This document shows, in pieces, positions 25,489 through 34,639 of a stretch of DNA of 64,000 nucleotides. Under the pieces are notes generated by a model. It was not told the DNA's origin. It worked only from the letters and a program-made list of their open reading frames with translations, and made no database searches. A program made the translations under genes and the position numbers. Position 1 is the stretch's first letter, and every line of letters starts with the position of its first letter. This DNA is from Caballeronia ptereochthonis (GTDB taxonomy: Bacteria > Pseudomonadota > Gammaproteobacteria > Burkholderiales > Burkholderiaceae): positions 62,001-126,000 of the forward strand of contig NZ_FCOB02000011.1 in assembly GCF_001545075.1 (NCBI RefSeq). Reading direction: 5' to 3'.

Positions 25489-26481
25489 ATGATTCGAATC
25501 GCCGTACTCGGTGCTGGCCGCATCGGTCGTATTCACGCCGGCAACGTCGCCGCGAGCCCGAATGCACAACTGGTCGTCGTGGCAGACCCCGTTGAAAGTG
25601 CAGCCAACGCGCTGGCTAGCCGCCTCGGCTGCGAAGCATCGACGGACCCCGCAGGCGTCCTCGAGCGCAATGACATCGACGCAGTGGTCATCGGTACGCC
25701 GACGGACACGCACATTACGTTCATGCTCGAGGCCGTCAAGCGCGGCAAGGCTGTTCTGTGCGAGAAGCCCATCGACCTGGACATGGACAAGTCGCTCGCC
25801 GCGGCAAACGAAGTCGAGCGCCTGGGCGGTCGCGTCATGCTCGCGTTCAATCGACGTTTCGATCCGACGTCGCAGGCCTTTCGCAGGGCGATCGACGCGG
25901 GCGACGTTGGCGAGGTGCGTCAGGTCATCATTTCGAGCCGCGACCCGGGCATGCCTCCCCGCGATTATGTCGAGCACTCGGGTGGCATTTTCCGCGACAT
26001 GGTCATCCATGACCTGGACATGGCTCGCTGGCTGCTCGGCGAAGAGCCGGTTGAGGTAATGGCCATGGCGAGCCGCCTCGTTGACGAGTCGCTCGAGGAA
26101 CTGACCGACTTCGATACGGTGATGGTTCAGTTGCGCACCGCTTCGGGAAAGCAATGCCACATCAACTGCTGCCGCGAAGCCGTGTACGGCTACGACCAGC
26201 GCATGGAAGTGTCGGGTTCGAAGGGCATGCTCCTGCAGGAGAACCTCCGTCCGTCGACGATTCGCCGCTGGTCGAAGGACGCCACGGACGCGCGGGAGCC
26301 GCTCCTCAACTTCTTTCTCGAGCGCTACGTGGAAGCGTACAAGGCTGAGCTCGAAGCCTTCGTCGAAGCACTGAACACGAATTCGCCGCTGCCGACATCC
26401 GTTCAGGACGGGCTGAAAGCGTTGCGGCTGGCGGATGCTGCACTCGAATCCGCGCTGGCGGGCAAAGCAGTCAAAGTGTAA
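25489..26481 (+). CDS. Inositol 2-dehydrogenase-like oxidoreductase (IolG family)
   Basis: A 330-residue NAD-dependent dehydrogenase of the Gfo/Idh/MocA family. The Rossmann motif is AVLGAGRIGRIHAGNV (residues 5-20). The catalytic lysine is Lys93 in CEKPIDLD, and Asp170 and His174 in FRDMVIHDLDMARW match the Lys/Asp/His triad of Bacillus subtilis IolG. It would oxidise a ring hydroxyl of an inositol or related polyol or glycoside to a ketone. The ATG at 25489 has GGAG seven bases before it. Similarity is strongest to bona fide inositol dehydrogenases, but sugar or levoglucosan dehydrogenases share these motifs. Confidence 0.82.
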   Translation: MIRIAVLGAGRIGRIHAGNVAASPNAQLVVVADPVESAANALASRLGCEASTDPAGVLERNDIDAVVIGTPTDTHITFMLEAVKRGKAVLCEKPIDLDMDKSLAAANEVERLGGRVMLAFNRRFDPTSQAFRRAIDAGDVGEVRQVIISSRDPGMPPRDYVEHSGGIFRDMVIHDLDMARWLLGEEPVEVMAMASRLVDESLEELTDFDTVMVQLRTASGKQCHINCCREAVYGYDQRMEVSGSKGMLLQENLRPSTIRRWSKDATDAREPLLNFFLERYVEAYKAELEAFVEALNTNSPLPTSVQDGLKALRLADAALESALAGKAVKV

Positions 26482-26505
26482 CTGGGAATCCGGAGGAGAT
26501 AAGTC

Positions 26506-27594
26506 ATGACGCGAAAGATTGCTCCCAACGAAACGCTCGGCGTGGCATGTCTTGGCATCACTCACCCGCATACCTCCGGGCGAGTCAAGGCAATCCAGCG
26601 TCGTACGGACGCGAAGATGCTCGGTGCGTGGGATACGAGCCCGCTGCTCACTCCCTTCGTCGACGCGCTCGGTCTCGAGGCGCGCTCGAAGGAAGACATC
26701 CTGGCAGACGAGAACGTGCATGTCGTGCTCGTCCACTCCAAGAGCGAGAAGATGGCCGCCCTGACCATTGAGGCGCTCGAAGCCGGCAAGGCCGTGCTAT
26801 GCGAAAAACCGGCCGGCCGCAGTTCGGCGGATGCGAAGCGCATCGTCGAGGCTGTGGAACGTACCGGCGGCCTCGTGCAGGTCGGCTACTGCTGGCGCTT
26901 CGCTCCTTCGGTCGACGCCATGCAAGCGGCGCTCAAGAGTGGCCGTCTCGGGAAAGTCGTGCAGGTGCGCGCCCACGGCGGTTGCTCGCACGATGAGGCG
27001 GGTACGCCTCACATGACTCAGCCAGGCGACATCGGCGGCGCAGTGTTCGTTATCGGTTGCCACCTCATCGACCGCATTCTTCTGCACTTCGGCTTGCCGC
27101 GCTCTGTGAACGCCCGCATCACGAAGTTCCCGAACTTCCACGGCGACGAATCGCGTGAGGACGCGGCAGGTGCGGTGCTGAACTACAAAGACAAGATCGT
27201 CACCGTCGACTTCATGTCCTGGGACGTTCTGCCGTGGACGGAGAGCTGGGACATCACCGCGTACGGGACGGAAGGCATCATGTCTTCCCGCTCGTTGCCC
27301 GCGAGCTACAAGATTTATGACGCGGGCAAAGGCGACCATCCGGAGGGCTGGACCGAGTGGCAGGAGACCAGCTTCCCGGAAATCTGGGCGACGAAAAAGA
27401 CGGAGTATTCGCCCGATATCGCTGAAATCGGCAACCCGGTGTACTTCGACCGCGAGTCGAACGCGTTCTTCGACGCGTTGCGCAACGGAACGCCGTCGGT
27501 CGTGCCCGCCACGCAGGCGTACAACATCAGCCGCGTCATCGAGGCCATGTTCGCTTCTTCCAAAGAGGCTGGTGCAGAAGTCTTTATCGGTTAA
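26506..27594 (+). CDS. Gfo/Idh/MocA-family oxidoreductase
   Basis: A 362-residue NAD(P)-dependent dehydrogenase distinct from the preceding IolG-like protein. The N-terminus LGVACLGITHPHTSGRVKAIQRR departs from the usual GxGxxG loop. The catalytic lysine is in CEKPAGRSS, and the later HLIDR in GCHLIDRILLHFG supplies a histidine. Translation starts after a strong GGAGGAGATAAG site, 24 bp after the previous gene. Two non-identical members of this family next to an isomerase-type enzyme recall oxidise-eliminate-reduce pathways (levoglucosan, C- or O-glycosides) as well as inositol isomer interconversion. Substrate unknown. Confidence 0.82.
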   Translation: MTRKIAPNETLGVACLGITHPHTSGRVKAIQRRTDAKMLGAWDTSPLLTPFVDALGLEARSKEDILADENVHVVLVHSKSEKMAALTIEALEAGKAVLCEKPAGRSSADAKRIVEAVERTGGLVQVGYCWRFAPSVDAMQAALKSGRLGKVVQVRAHGGCSHDEAGTPHMTQPGDIGGAVFVIGCHLIDRILLHFGLPRSVNARITKFPNFHGDESREDAAGAVLNYKDKIVTVDFMSWDVLPWTESWDITAYGTEGIMSSRSLPASYKIYDAGKGDHPEGWTEWQETSFPEIWATKKTEYSPDIAEIGNPVYFDRESNAFFDALRNGTPSVVPATQAYNISRVIEAMFASSKEAGAEVFIG

Positions 27595-27690
27595 GCGCTT
27601 TAACGGCTGGCACCCTCGGGCGTCAGTCGACGATTCCACGGGTTATAAACCGGAAGCGTAAATACGCATTCCTAATCAGGAGACGATGTG

Positions 27691-28761
27691 ATGAAGATTT
27701 TGAAGACTGTCGCGGCTATTATGGCCGCCTCGGCAGCTTTCTCGGCAACGTCGGGTGCTGCTTTCGCCCAGGATAAGGGTGTCGTTGGCATTTCGCTGCC
27801 CGACAAGACCGAATCTCGCTGGATTACCGACGGGAAAAGCATGGTCGACGCGCTGAAGGCGAAAGGCTACTCGGCCGACTTGCAGTACGCGAACTACGAC
27901 GTTCCGACGCAGGTGAATCAGGTCGAGAACATGCTCGCGAAGGGCGTCAAGGCACTGGTCATCGCGCCTATCGACGGCAAGACCTTTTCTGACGCTCTGG
28001 CGCTCGCCCAGAAGAAAGGCATCAAGGTCATCTCGTACGACCGCCTGATCAGCCAGACCAAGGACGTCGACTACTACGCGACCTTCGACAACTACGGCGT
28101 CGGCGTCCTGCAAGCGCAGAGCATTGTCAGCGCCTGGCAGAAAGCGGGCAGCAAGACCCCGTTCAACATCGAAGTGTTCGGCGGTTCCTCTGACGATAAC
28201 AACGCCCACATGGTCTACGCGGGCGGCATGTCGATTCTGAAACCGTACATCGACAGCGGCAAGTTCGTGATTCGCAGCAAACAGATGGCCTTCGAAAAAG
28301 TCGCGACACGCAACTGGGATGGCGCGACCGCTCAGGCCCGGATGGACAACTTGCTGAGCGCATTTTATGGCAAGGACCACCTCGATGCGGTCTGGGCACC
28401 GAATGACGCGCTGGCGATCGGCATTATCTCGTCTCTCAAGGGCGTGGGATACGGTTCGGGTCAGCAAGCTATGCCCATCATCACGGGACAGGACGCCGAT
28501 ATTCAGAACGTCAAAAGCATCGTTCGAGGGGAACAGACATCCACCGTGTTCAAGGACACGCGCAAACTCGCTGGCGTGACCGCCGACATGGTCGATAACG
28601 CGTTGACGGGCAAGCAGGTGACCATCAACGACACGAAGAGCTACAACAACGGCGCGAAGATCGTTCCCACCTACCTCGTGAAGCCGGTCCTGGTGGACAA
28701 GGCTAACTATCAGTCGGAGCTGGTCTCCAGCGGCTACTACACGCAGGCGCAAATCAAGTAA
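27691..28761 (+). CDS. Sugar ABC transporter substrate-binding protein (ChvE-like)
   Basis: A 356-residue periplasmic receptor. The signal peptide MKILKTVAAIMAASAAFSATSGAAFA is cleaved before QDKGVVGISLPDKTESRWITDG. The sequence closely resembles the multiple-sugar receptor ChvE/xylose-binding branch (LQYANYDVPTQVNQVENMLAKGVKALVIAPIDG, DAVWAPNDALAIGI). The ATG at 27691 is used; a GTG lies one codon earlier. With the next two genes it forms a complete importer. A stable GC hairpin after the stop codon (28781-28806) probably lets the receptor be made in excess over the membrane parts. Confidence 0.9.
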   Translation: MKILKTVAAIMAASAAFSATSGAAFAQDKGVVGISLPDKTESRWITDGKSMVDALKAKGYSADLQYANYDVPTQVNQVENMLAKGVKALVIAPIDGKTFSDALALAQKKGIKVISYDRLISQTKDVDYYATFDNYGVGVLQAQSIVSAWQKAGSKTPFNIEVFGGSSDDNNAHMVYAGGMSILKPYIDSGKFVIRSKQMAFEKVATRNWDGATAQARMDNLLSAFYGKDHLDAVWAPNDALAIGIISSLKGVGYGSGQQAMPIITGQDADIQNVKSIVRGEQTSTVFKDTRKLAGVTADMVDNALTGKQVTINDTKSYNNGAKIVPTYLVKPVLVDKANYQSELVSSGYYTQAQIK

Positions 28762-28780
28762 GGCAACTGCACATCAGCGC

Positions 28781-28806
28781 GGCGGGGATCTCAGCAAAAC
28801 CCCGCC
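28781..28806 (+). terminator. Intra-operon attenuator stem-loop
   Basis: GGCGGGG (28781-28787) pairs with CCCCGCC (28800-28806) over a 12-nt loop, between the receptor gene and the ATPase gene of the same operon, with no U-run. Such stem-loops commonly stabilise receptor mRNA or attenuate downstream expression. Confidence 0.55.
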
Positions 28807-28851
28807 TCACGCGGGCACGCGCCGAGCGTGACCAACCAGAGGAATTTGACC

Positions 28852-30390
28852 ATGGATACCATTCTGGAGATGCGCGGGATTCAGAAAAGCTTTGGCCCTG
28901 TCAAAGCGCTGAATAACGTGAACATGAGGGTGCGCCAGGGCGAGATTCACGCCATTTGTGGAGAGAATGGCGCGGGAAAATCGACCCTGATGAAGATCCT
29001 CAGTGGCGTCTACCCGCACGGCTCCTATTCCGGCGACGTCCTTTACGACGGTCAGGAACGCAAATTCGCCGATATTTCCGACAGCGAGGCCGTCGGAATC
29101 ATCATCATCCACCAGGAGCTTGCCCTCGTTCCTATGCTCTCGATTACCGAGAACATCTTTCTCGGTAACGAACAGTCCAGGCGCGGCGTCATCGATTGGC
29201 AGGTGTCGCACGCGAAAGCCCGGGAACTGTTGACGAAGGTAGGCCTCACGGACTCTCCGGACGCACCGGTCGGCACGCTCGGGATTGGCAAACAGCAACT
29301 TGTTGAAATTGCGAAGGCACTGTCGAAAGAGGTTCGTTTGCTCATTCTCGACGAGCCTACGGCAAGCTTGAATGAGAAGGACAGTGACACGCTTCTCACG
29401 CTGCTGCTCGAGTTGAAATCGCGTGGTGTCACGTCAATCATCATCTCGCACAAGCTGAACGAAATCTCGCGCGTTGCGGACAGTATCACCGTCATTCGCG
29501 ATGGCTCGACGGTCGACACACTCGATTGCCGTGCGGAAAGTGTCAGTGAAGACCGCATCATCAAGGCGATGGTTGGTCGGGAGATGTCCGACCGGTATCC
29601 GCCGCGTACGCCGAACATCGGCGAGGTGATCTTTGAAGTCAAGGATTGGCGTGTCCAGCATCCCACGCAGCGGGACCGTGCTGTTATCAAGGGGGTAAAT
29701 CTGAAGGCGCGCAAGGGCGAAATCGTCGGTATCGCAGGGCTGATGGGCTCCGGGCGCACGGAACTCGCGATGAGCGTCTTCGGCGGCACATACGGTCAGG
29801 GCATCTCCGGCCACGTGCTGATGCACGGAAAGCAGGTTGACGTCTCATCGGTACAGAAGGCCATCAAGGCGGGCATCGCGTATGTGACCGAAGACCGGAA
29901 AGGAAACGGTCTGCTCCTGGACGACAACATCAAGCGAAACATCACGCTGGCGAACCTGTCCGGAGTCTCCAGGTTAGGCGTTGTCGACGAGCACGAAGAG
30001 ATAACGGTCGCGACGGATTTTCTCAAGAAGCTTCGAATCCGCGCGCAAGGCGTCACCCACGTCGTTGGCAACCTGTCGGGCGGCAACCAGCAGAAGGTCG
30101 TGCTGAGCAAGTGGCTGTTCTCCGAACCCGAGGTGCTGATTCTCGACGAGCCCACACGAGGCATCGATGTGGGGGCGAAGTACGAGATCTACAACATCAT
30201 CAATCAGGCGGTTGCGGCAGGTAAGTGTGTGGTCATGATTTCCTCGGAAATGCCCGAACTTCTTGGCATGTGCGACCGTGTTTATGTCATGAACGAAGGC
30301 CGGTTTGTCGGCGAATTCACCGCAGAAGAAGTCTCGCAGGAAAAAATCATGCGAGCGATTATGCGAAATGGAGGCATCGAAAATGCGTAA
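28852..30390 (+). CDS. Sugar ABC transporter ATPase, double-domain (GguA-like)
   Basis: A 512-residue ATPase with two nucleotide-binding domains. The first has Walker [10 protein letters not shown] (about residue 37) and Walker [16 protein letters not shown]; its signature is degenerate ([15 protein letters not shown]), as usual in this family. The second has the atypical Walker [11 protein letters not shown] and an intact LSGGNQQK signature with [13 protein letters not shown]. This is the normal CUT2 arrangement and matches the GguA/MmsA type that accompanies ChvE. The ATG at 28852 follows AGAGGA and is preferred over the upstream GTG. It overlaps the permease gene by 8 bp. Confidence 0.9.
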   Translation: MDTILEMRGIQKSFGPVKALNNVNMRVRQGEIHAICGENGAGKSTLMKILSGVYPHGSYSGDVLYDGQERKFADISDSEAVGIIIIHQELALVPMLSITENIFLGNEQSRRGVIDWQVSHAKARELLTKVGLTDSPDAPVGTLGIGKQQLVEIAKALSKEVRLLILDEPTASLNEKDSDTLLTLLLELKSRGVTSIIISHKLNEISRVADSITVIRDGSTVDTLDCRAESVSEDRIIKAMVGREMSDRYPPRTPNIGEVIFEVKDWRVQHPTQRDRAVIKGVNLKARKGEIVGIAGLMGSGRTELAMSVFGGTYGQGISGHVLMHGKQVDVSSVQKAIKAGIAYVTEDRKGNGLLLDDNIKRNITLANLSGVSRLGVVDEHEEITVATDFLKKLRIRAQGVTHVVGNLSGGNQQKVVLSKWLFSEPEVLILDEPTRGIDVGAKYEIYNIINQAVAAGKCVVMISSEMPELLGMCDRVYVMNEGRFVGEFTAEEVSQEKIMRAIMRNGGIENA

Positions 30391-31591
30391 GGCACTCTCT
30401 CCGGTGGCCGCCGAAGGCACCGAGGTCAAGAAAAGCGAAGTTTTCGGAACGCTCAAGCGTATTGGCAGCGAATATGGCCTGCTCCTTTCGCTCGTCATCA
30501 TCATGGTGTTCTTCCAGGTCTCGACGAATGGCGTGCTGATGCAGCCGCTCAACCTGACCAACCTGGTGCTTCAGAACAGCTATATCGTCATCATGGCGCT
30601 CGGCATGCTCATGGTGATCGTGTCAGGCCATATCGACCTCTCGGTCGGCTCGACAGCCGGTTTGGTGGGCGCGTTGGCAGCGGTGCTGATGGTGCAGTAT
30701 GACGTCAACTACATCTGGGCGACCATCATCTGTATCGCGGCGGGCGCGCTGATTGGCGCCGTGCAAGGCTACTGGATTGCATTCTGGCGGATGCCGTCGT
30801 TCATCGTGACGCTGGCCGGCATGCTGGTTTTCCGCGGTATGACGAACCTCGTGCTCCAGGGCCAATCCATCGGCCCGTTCCCCGATGCTTTCGGCGCTGT
30901 GAGTTCGGGCTTCATCCCTGACCTCTTTCACGGGCAAGCGCTCCACATCACCTCGATATTGCTCGGCGTTTTCGTCGGCGCCCTGTTCTTCGTAATCGAA
31001 CTGCGTCATCGCGCAGGTGCTGCGAAGCACGGAGTCGAGAGCGGTTCGTTCGCCATGTTCGTAACGAAGAACGTCGTTCTCACCGCGCTGATTGTGTTCT
31101 TCTGTTACCTGCTTGCATCGTATCGTGGCCTGCCTACGGTCCTCGTCATCATGGGTGTGCTGATTGGCGTCTATACGTTCATCATGAATCGCACGACAAT
31201 CGGTCGTCGAATCTATGCGGTTGGCGGCAACGCAAAGGCGGCGAGATTGTCGGGTGTCAGCGTGCCGGCCGTGAGTTTCCTGACCTTCGTGAACATGGGC
31301 GTTCTTGCGGCGCTGGCAGGTCTGATTTTCGCCGCGCGCCTGAATAGCGGAACACCGAAGGCCGGCACCGGATTCGAGCTCGACGTCATCGCAGCGTGTT
31401 TCATTGGCGGTGCCTCCGCATCCGGTGGTGTCGGAAAGGTTGTCGGCGCGGTCGTGGGCGCCTTCATCATGGGCGTGATGAACAACGGCATGTCCATCAT
31501 GGGTATCGGCGTGGACTATCAGCAGGTCATCAAAGGCATCGTTCTGCTCGCAGCCGTGTTCGTCGACGTCTACAACAAGAATAAGGCGTAA
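30383..31591 (+). CDS. Sugar ABC transporter permease (GguB-like)
   Basis: A 402-residue inner-membrane permease of the CUT2/BPD_transp_2 family. The start at 30383 follows GGAGG inside the end of the ATPase gene. It shows about ten hydrophobic helices, with [25 protein letters not shown] (the conserved GHIDLSVGS) and the ATPase-contact loop [26 protein letters not shown]. The extended middle region (residues about 190-240, [23 protein letters not shown]) is typical of the GguB/XylH branch rather than RbsC. Confidence 0.9.
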   Translation: MRKALSPVAAEGTEVKKSEVFGTLKRIGSEYGLLLSLVIIMVFFQVSTNGVLMQPLNLTNLVLQNSYIVIMALGMLMVIVSGHIDLSVGSTAGLVGALAAVLMVQYDVNYIWATIICIAAGALIGAVQGYWIAFWRMPSFIVTLAGMLVFRGMTNLVLQGQSIGPFPDAFGAVSSGFIPDLFHGQALHITSILLGVFVGALFFVIELRHRAGAAKHGVESGSFAMFVTKNVVLTALIVFFCYLLASYRGLPTVLVIMGVLIGVYTFIMNRTTIGRRIYAVGGNAKAARLSGVSVPAVSFLTFVNMGVLAALAGLIFAARLNSGTPKAGTGFELDVIAACFIGGASASGGVGKVVGAVVGAFIMGVMNNGMSIMGIGVDYQQVIKGIVLLAAVFVDVYNKNKA

Positions 31592-31622
31592 CGGCTCCTT
31601 TACGGCAGACCAGATTTAGAAC

Positions 31623-31657
31623 TCAGCGGGGCAAGACGAGTGGCGAGGCCCCGCTGA
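31623..31657 (+). terminator. GC-rich stem-loop after the permease gene
   Basis: TCAGCGGGGC (31623-31632) pairs perfectly with GCCCCGCTGA (31648-31657) over a 15-nt loop, downstream of the permease and before the Dabb gene. No U-run follows, so it is a candidate attenuator or RNA-stability element separating the transporter from the last two genes. Confidence 0.6.
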
Positions 31658-31729
31658 CATGCATACTTGAGTCATGGATTGCATCTCGAACATTTGGCCT
31701 GTTCATAAGCATCACTAATGGAAATAAAT

Positions 31730-32026
31730 ATGGTCAAGCATATCGTTATGTGGAACGTTCGCGGTGAGACTTCCGAGCAAAAGAAGGAATCCGCGATGCT
31801 CGTAAAGACCGCGTTCGAGAGCCTGAGCGGGAAGATTCCCGGGCTTACCAAGCTGGAGGTCGGGCTGGATGTAAGCGCCGTGGACTATGCCTGTGACGTC
31901 GTCTTGTACACGGAATTCGAAAACCAGGAATTGCTCGACGCGTATGCATCGCATCCTGAGCATCTGCGAGTGAAGCAAATCGTGGGTGACGTTCGCATCG
32001 CTCGCCACCAGGTCGACTACATCTAA
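31730..32026 (+). CDS. Dabb-domain (stress-responsive alpha/beta barrel) protein
   Basis: A 98-residue ferredoxin-like dimeric alpha/beta-barrel protein. MVKHIVMWNVRGETSEQ and PGLTKLEVGLDVSAVDYACDVVLYTEFENQELLDAYASHPEHLRVK are characteristic Dabb motifs; His4 and the His of YASHPEH line the usual cavity. Family members include plant polyketide cyclases and many small proteins in catabolic operons of unknown function. Its position between the transporter and maleylacetate reductase suggests a role in handling a reactive cyclic intermediate, which is inference only. The start at 31730 is preferred over an ATG four codons upstream. Confidence 0.82.
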   Translation: MVKHIVMWNVRGETSEQKKESAMLVKTAFESLSGKIPGLTKLEVGLDVSAVDYACDVVLYTEFENQELLDAYASHPEHLRVKQIVGDVRIARHQVDYI

Positions 32027-32064
32027 GCGAGCTATATCGTTCGACGATACAGGAAGCAAATCTC

Positions 32065-33126
32065 ATGTATGAGTTCACCTACACCACGCCGGCGGCGAGA
32101 GTCGTGTTCGGCGCTGGGAGCATGAAGCTGATTCAACAGGAAGTCGAGACCTTGGGGGCACGTCGTGCGTTAGTTCTCTGTACGCCCGAGCAGAAGGCGC
32201 AAGCCGAGGTGGTTTCGTCTCTTCTCGGTCCTTCGAGCGCTGGAGTCTTCGACGGCGCCCAAATGCATGTTCCCATAGAGAACGCCCGCCGCGCCCGCGA
32301 GCACGCCAAGTCTGTCGACGCGGACTGTGCGGTGGCAATCGGCGGCGGTTCCACGATCGGACTCGGCAAGGCGATTGCGCTCGAATCGTCACTGCCGATC
32401 ATCGCAATACCGACGACCTACGCTGGGTCGGAGATGACGCCAATCTACGGGATAACCGAAAACGGTCTTAAGAAAACGGGTCGCGATACCAAGGTCATCC
32501 CGAAGACTGTTCTTTACGACCCGGAGCTGACGCTCGGGCTTCCGGTTCGTCTCTCCATTGTCAGCGGTCTTAACGCCATCGCGCATGCCGCGGAGGGGCT
32601 GTATGCGAAGGACGGGAATCCCATCATGTCGCTGATGGCAGAGGAAGGCATTCGCTCTCTTGCCAATGGCCTGCGTGGAGTGAAGAAGAACGGCAAGGAT
32701 AAAGCGGCGCGCAGCGAGTGTCTCTACGGTGCGTGGCTGTGCGGAATGGTGCTCGGCAATGTCGGCATGGCCCTTCATCACAAGCTTTGTCATACCTTGG
32801 GCGGAACGTTCAATCTTCCTCACGCCGAGACGCATGCAATCGTTCTTCCTCATGCCCTCGCTTATAACAGTACCGTCGCGGGCGAGGCAATGGATCGAAT
32901 TGCCAGGGCGCTGAACGTAGAGTCTGCGCCTGATGGCCTCTACCAGCTCAACCAGGAACTTGGGGTAGCTCGAGGCCTTCGCGAGATCGGGTTAGGCGAA
33001 GCCGACCTGGACCACGCGTGCGAGGTTGCTTTGTCAAACCCATACTGGAACCCGCGACAGATAGAGAAAGATCCGCTTAGAGCACTGCTGCAGCGTGCCT
33101 GGGAGGGTGCCCGTCCCGCCGTTTAG
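32065..33126 (+). CDS. Maleylacetate reductase (iron-containing alcohol dehydrogenase family)
   Basis: A 353-residue enzyme reducing maleylacetate to 3-oxoadipate with NAD(P)H, the step after hydroxyquinol ring cleavage. YTTPAARVVFGAGSM at the N-terminus, the nucleotide site AIGGGSTIGLGKAIAL and IAIPTTYAGSEMTPIYG are typical of this subgroup. Histidines of the active site occur in AIAHAAEGLYA, HHKLCHTLGG and HAETHAIVLPHAL. The DSPMMD-like metal motif of other family-III dehydrogenases is absent, as in known maleylacetate reductases. It closes the run that starts with the intradiol dioxygenase, confirming an aromatic ring-fission branch leading to the 3-oxoadipate pathway; later steps are not in the window. 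Confidence 0.88.
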   Translation: MYEFTYTTPAARVVFGAGSMKLIQQEVETLGARRALVLCTPEQKAQAEVVSSLLGPSSAGVFDGAQMHVPIENARRAREHAKSVDADCAVAIGGGSTIGLGKAIALESSLPIIAIPTTYAGSEMTPIYGITENGLKKTGRDTKVIPKTVLYDPELTLGLPVRLSIVSGLNAIAHAAEGLYAKDGNPIMSLMAEEGIRSLANGLRGVKKNGKDKAARSECLYGAWLCGMVLGNVGMALHHKLCHTLGGTFNLPHAETHAIVLPHALAYNSTVAGEAMDRIARALNVESAPDGLYQLNQELGVARGLREIGLGEADLDHACEVALSNPYWNPRQIEKDPLRALLQRAWEGARPAV

Positions 33127-33155
33127 ATTTGGACAAATTTGAGGCAGCGGACCGT

Positions 33156-34632
33156 TCACTCGCGATACGCAGCGAACCTCGACGTCTTCCCGGTGCCTGG
33201 GTTGAAGCAATTGCACGGATCGAGCTTCCTGTAGAACGCGGCGAGTTGCGGTTTCGCCTCGTACAGATGCCCCACGTTGTGCTCGGCGGGATACTCCGCG
33301 CCGCGATCGTCGAGCAGTTCCAGCATCTCGTGCTTCAGCGCCATGCAGTCCTTGCCCTTCACGACGATGTAGTCCTGGTGAAAGACGTGACACAGGAAGT
33401 GCCCGTAGTAAAGCTTCAGTACGATCTCCTGCTCGATGTTCCGCGGCAAGCTCTCGAACCAGTCGCGGTCGTTGCGTCGTAGCGCGATATCGAGCGCGAC
33501 GATGTCTTCCACATCGCGATGATGCACCGCGCGATAGCGCACGGCCGCGCTCGCCGCCGCGAAGCGGTGCAGGAATGCCTTGCGGCCTTCCTCATCGGTG
33601 CATTCGAAATACGCGCCTTCGGATTGCGCGAATCGTTGCGACAGAAACGCGCGCGCTTCGTCGATGTCCGCCGCTGGCACCTTCAGCATCAGGTGATGCG
33701 CATACTCCTCGCGATAGGCCATCAGACGCGCGGGCAGATGTTCCGGCAGACGCTCGCTGATCCATTGCAGCACGCGATCGGTCAGATGCTTCGGCATGAA
33801 GCCGAGGCGCTCGAACCACGCATCGCAGCGCGTCTTCAGATTGAAGAACAGCGGCAGGCGGTGCGTGCCGAACCTGTCGATGATGACGAACAGGTCCTTC
33901 CCATACTTTCGCGCGACGTCGAACGCATCGCGATGCAGATATTCACCCGCGATCGGCAGATGCGCGAAATTCGCGAGCGCGCGGCGTCGAATGTCGGTCA
34001 GCACGCTCGTATCGTTCGTGCCGATGTAGAACACCTTCGCGCCCTTTTCCGCCGCGAACGTGCACGCCCGACGCATCGACGGCGGCGAACAGCGCCATCT
34101 CCGTATAGGCCGGTCCGCGATGCACGAGCGAGCCGCCCGAATTGTTGCTGATGCCGCCGAGCACCGACGCGCCGATACACGAGGATCCGATCACCGAATG
34201 CGGCTCGCGTCCGAGCGGCTTCAGCGTGCGTTCGAGCTGATCGAGCGTCGTGCCGCCGATGCAGACCACCTGACGGCCGCGCTCGATCAGATGAACACGC
34301 CTGATGCGCGTCGTGCTGATGATCACGACGTCGCGGCCGTAGTCATCGCCATCGGGCGTCGAGCCGCCAGTCAGTCCGGTATTCGACGCCTGCGTGATGA
34401 CGATCGTGCGCGCAGCGACGCAGGCGGCGAGCGTGCGCCATTGCTCGAGCAGTGTGCCGGGACGCACGACCGCCAGCACGCGGCCCGTGCCGAAGCGATA
34501 GCCCCTGCGGTAGCGGCGCGTCCGGGCGTCGCCGGTCAGCACGTTGCGCGCGCCGACGATATCGCCGAGCGACGCGAGCAACGGTCCATTTGCGTTGCCG
34601 TGCGAGAGGGCGGGCTGGGCTGTATCGGACAT
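33156..34632 (-). pseudogene. dld: D-lactate dehydrogenase (quinone), disrupted by deletion and frameshift
   Basis: The N-terminal FAD-binding part (from the ATG at 34632; ASNTGLTGGSTPDGDDYGRDVVIIST, SCIGASVLGGISNNSGGSLVHRGPAYTEMALFA) and the C-terminal membrane-binding part (GAKVFYIGTNDTSVLTDIRR to CNCFNPGTGKTS) of a Dld-type enzyme lie in different frames, meeting near 34070-34080. Against the ~570-residue family, about 75 residues are missing at the junction after VDASG, and the reading frame changes. A functional enzyme (D-lactate to pyruvate, electrons to quinone) is therefore not expected. Downstream parts look otherwise uneroded, so the lesion may be fairly recent. A truncated MFS gene precedes it on the same strand. 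Confidence 0.85.
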
Positions 34633-34639
34633 GGCGACC

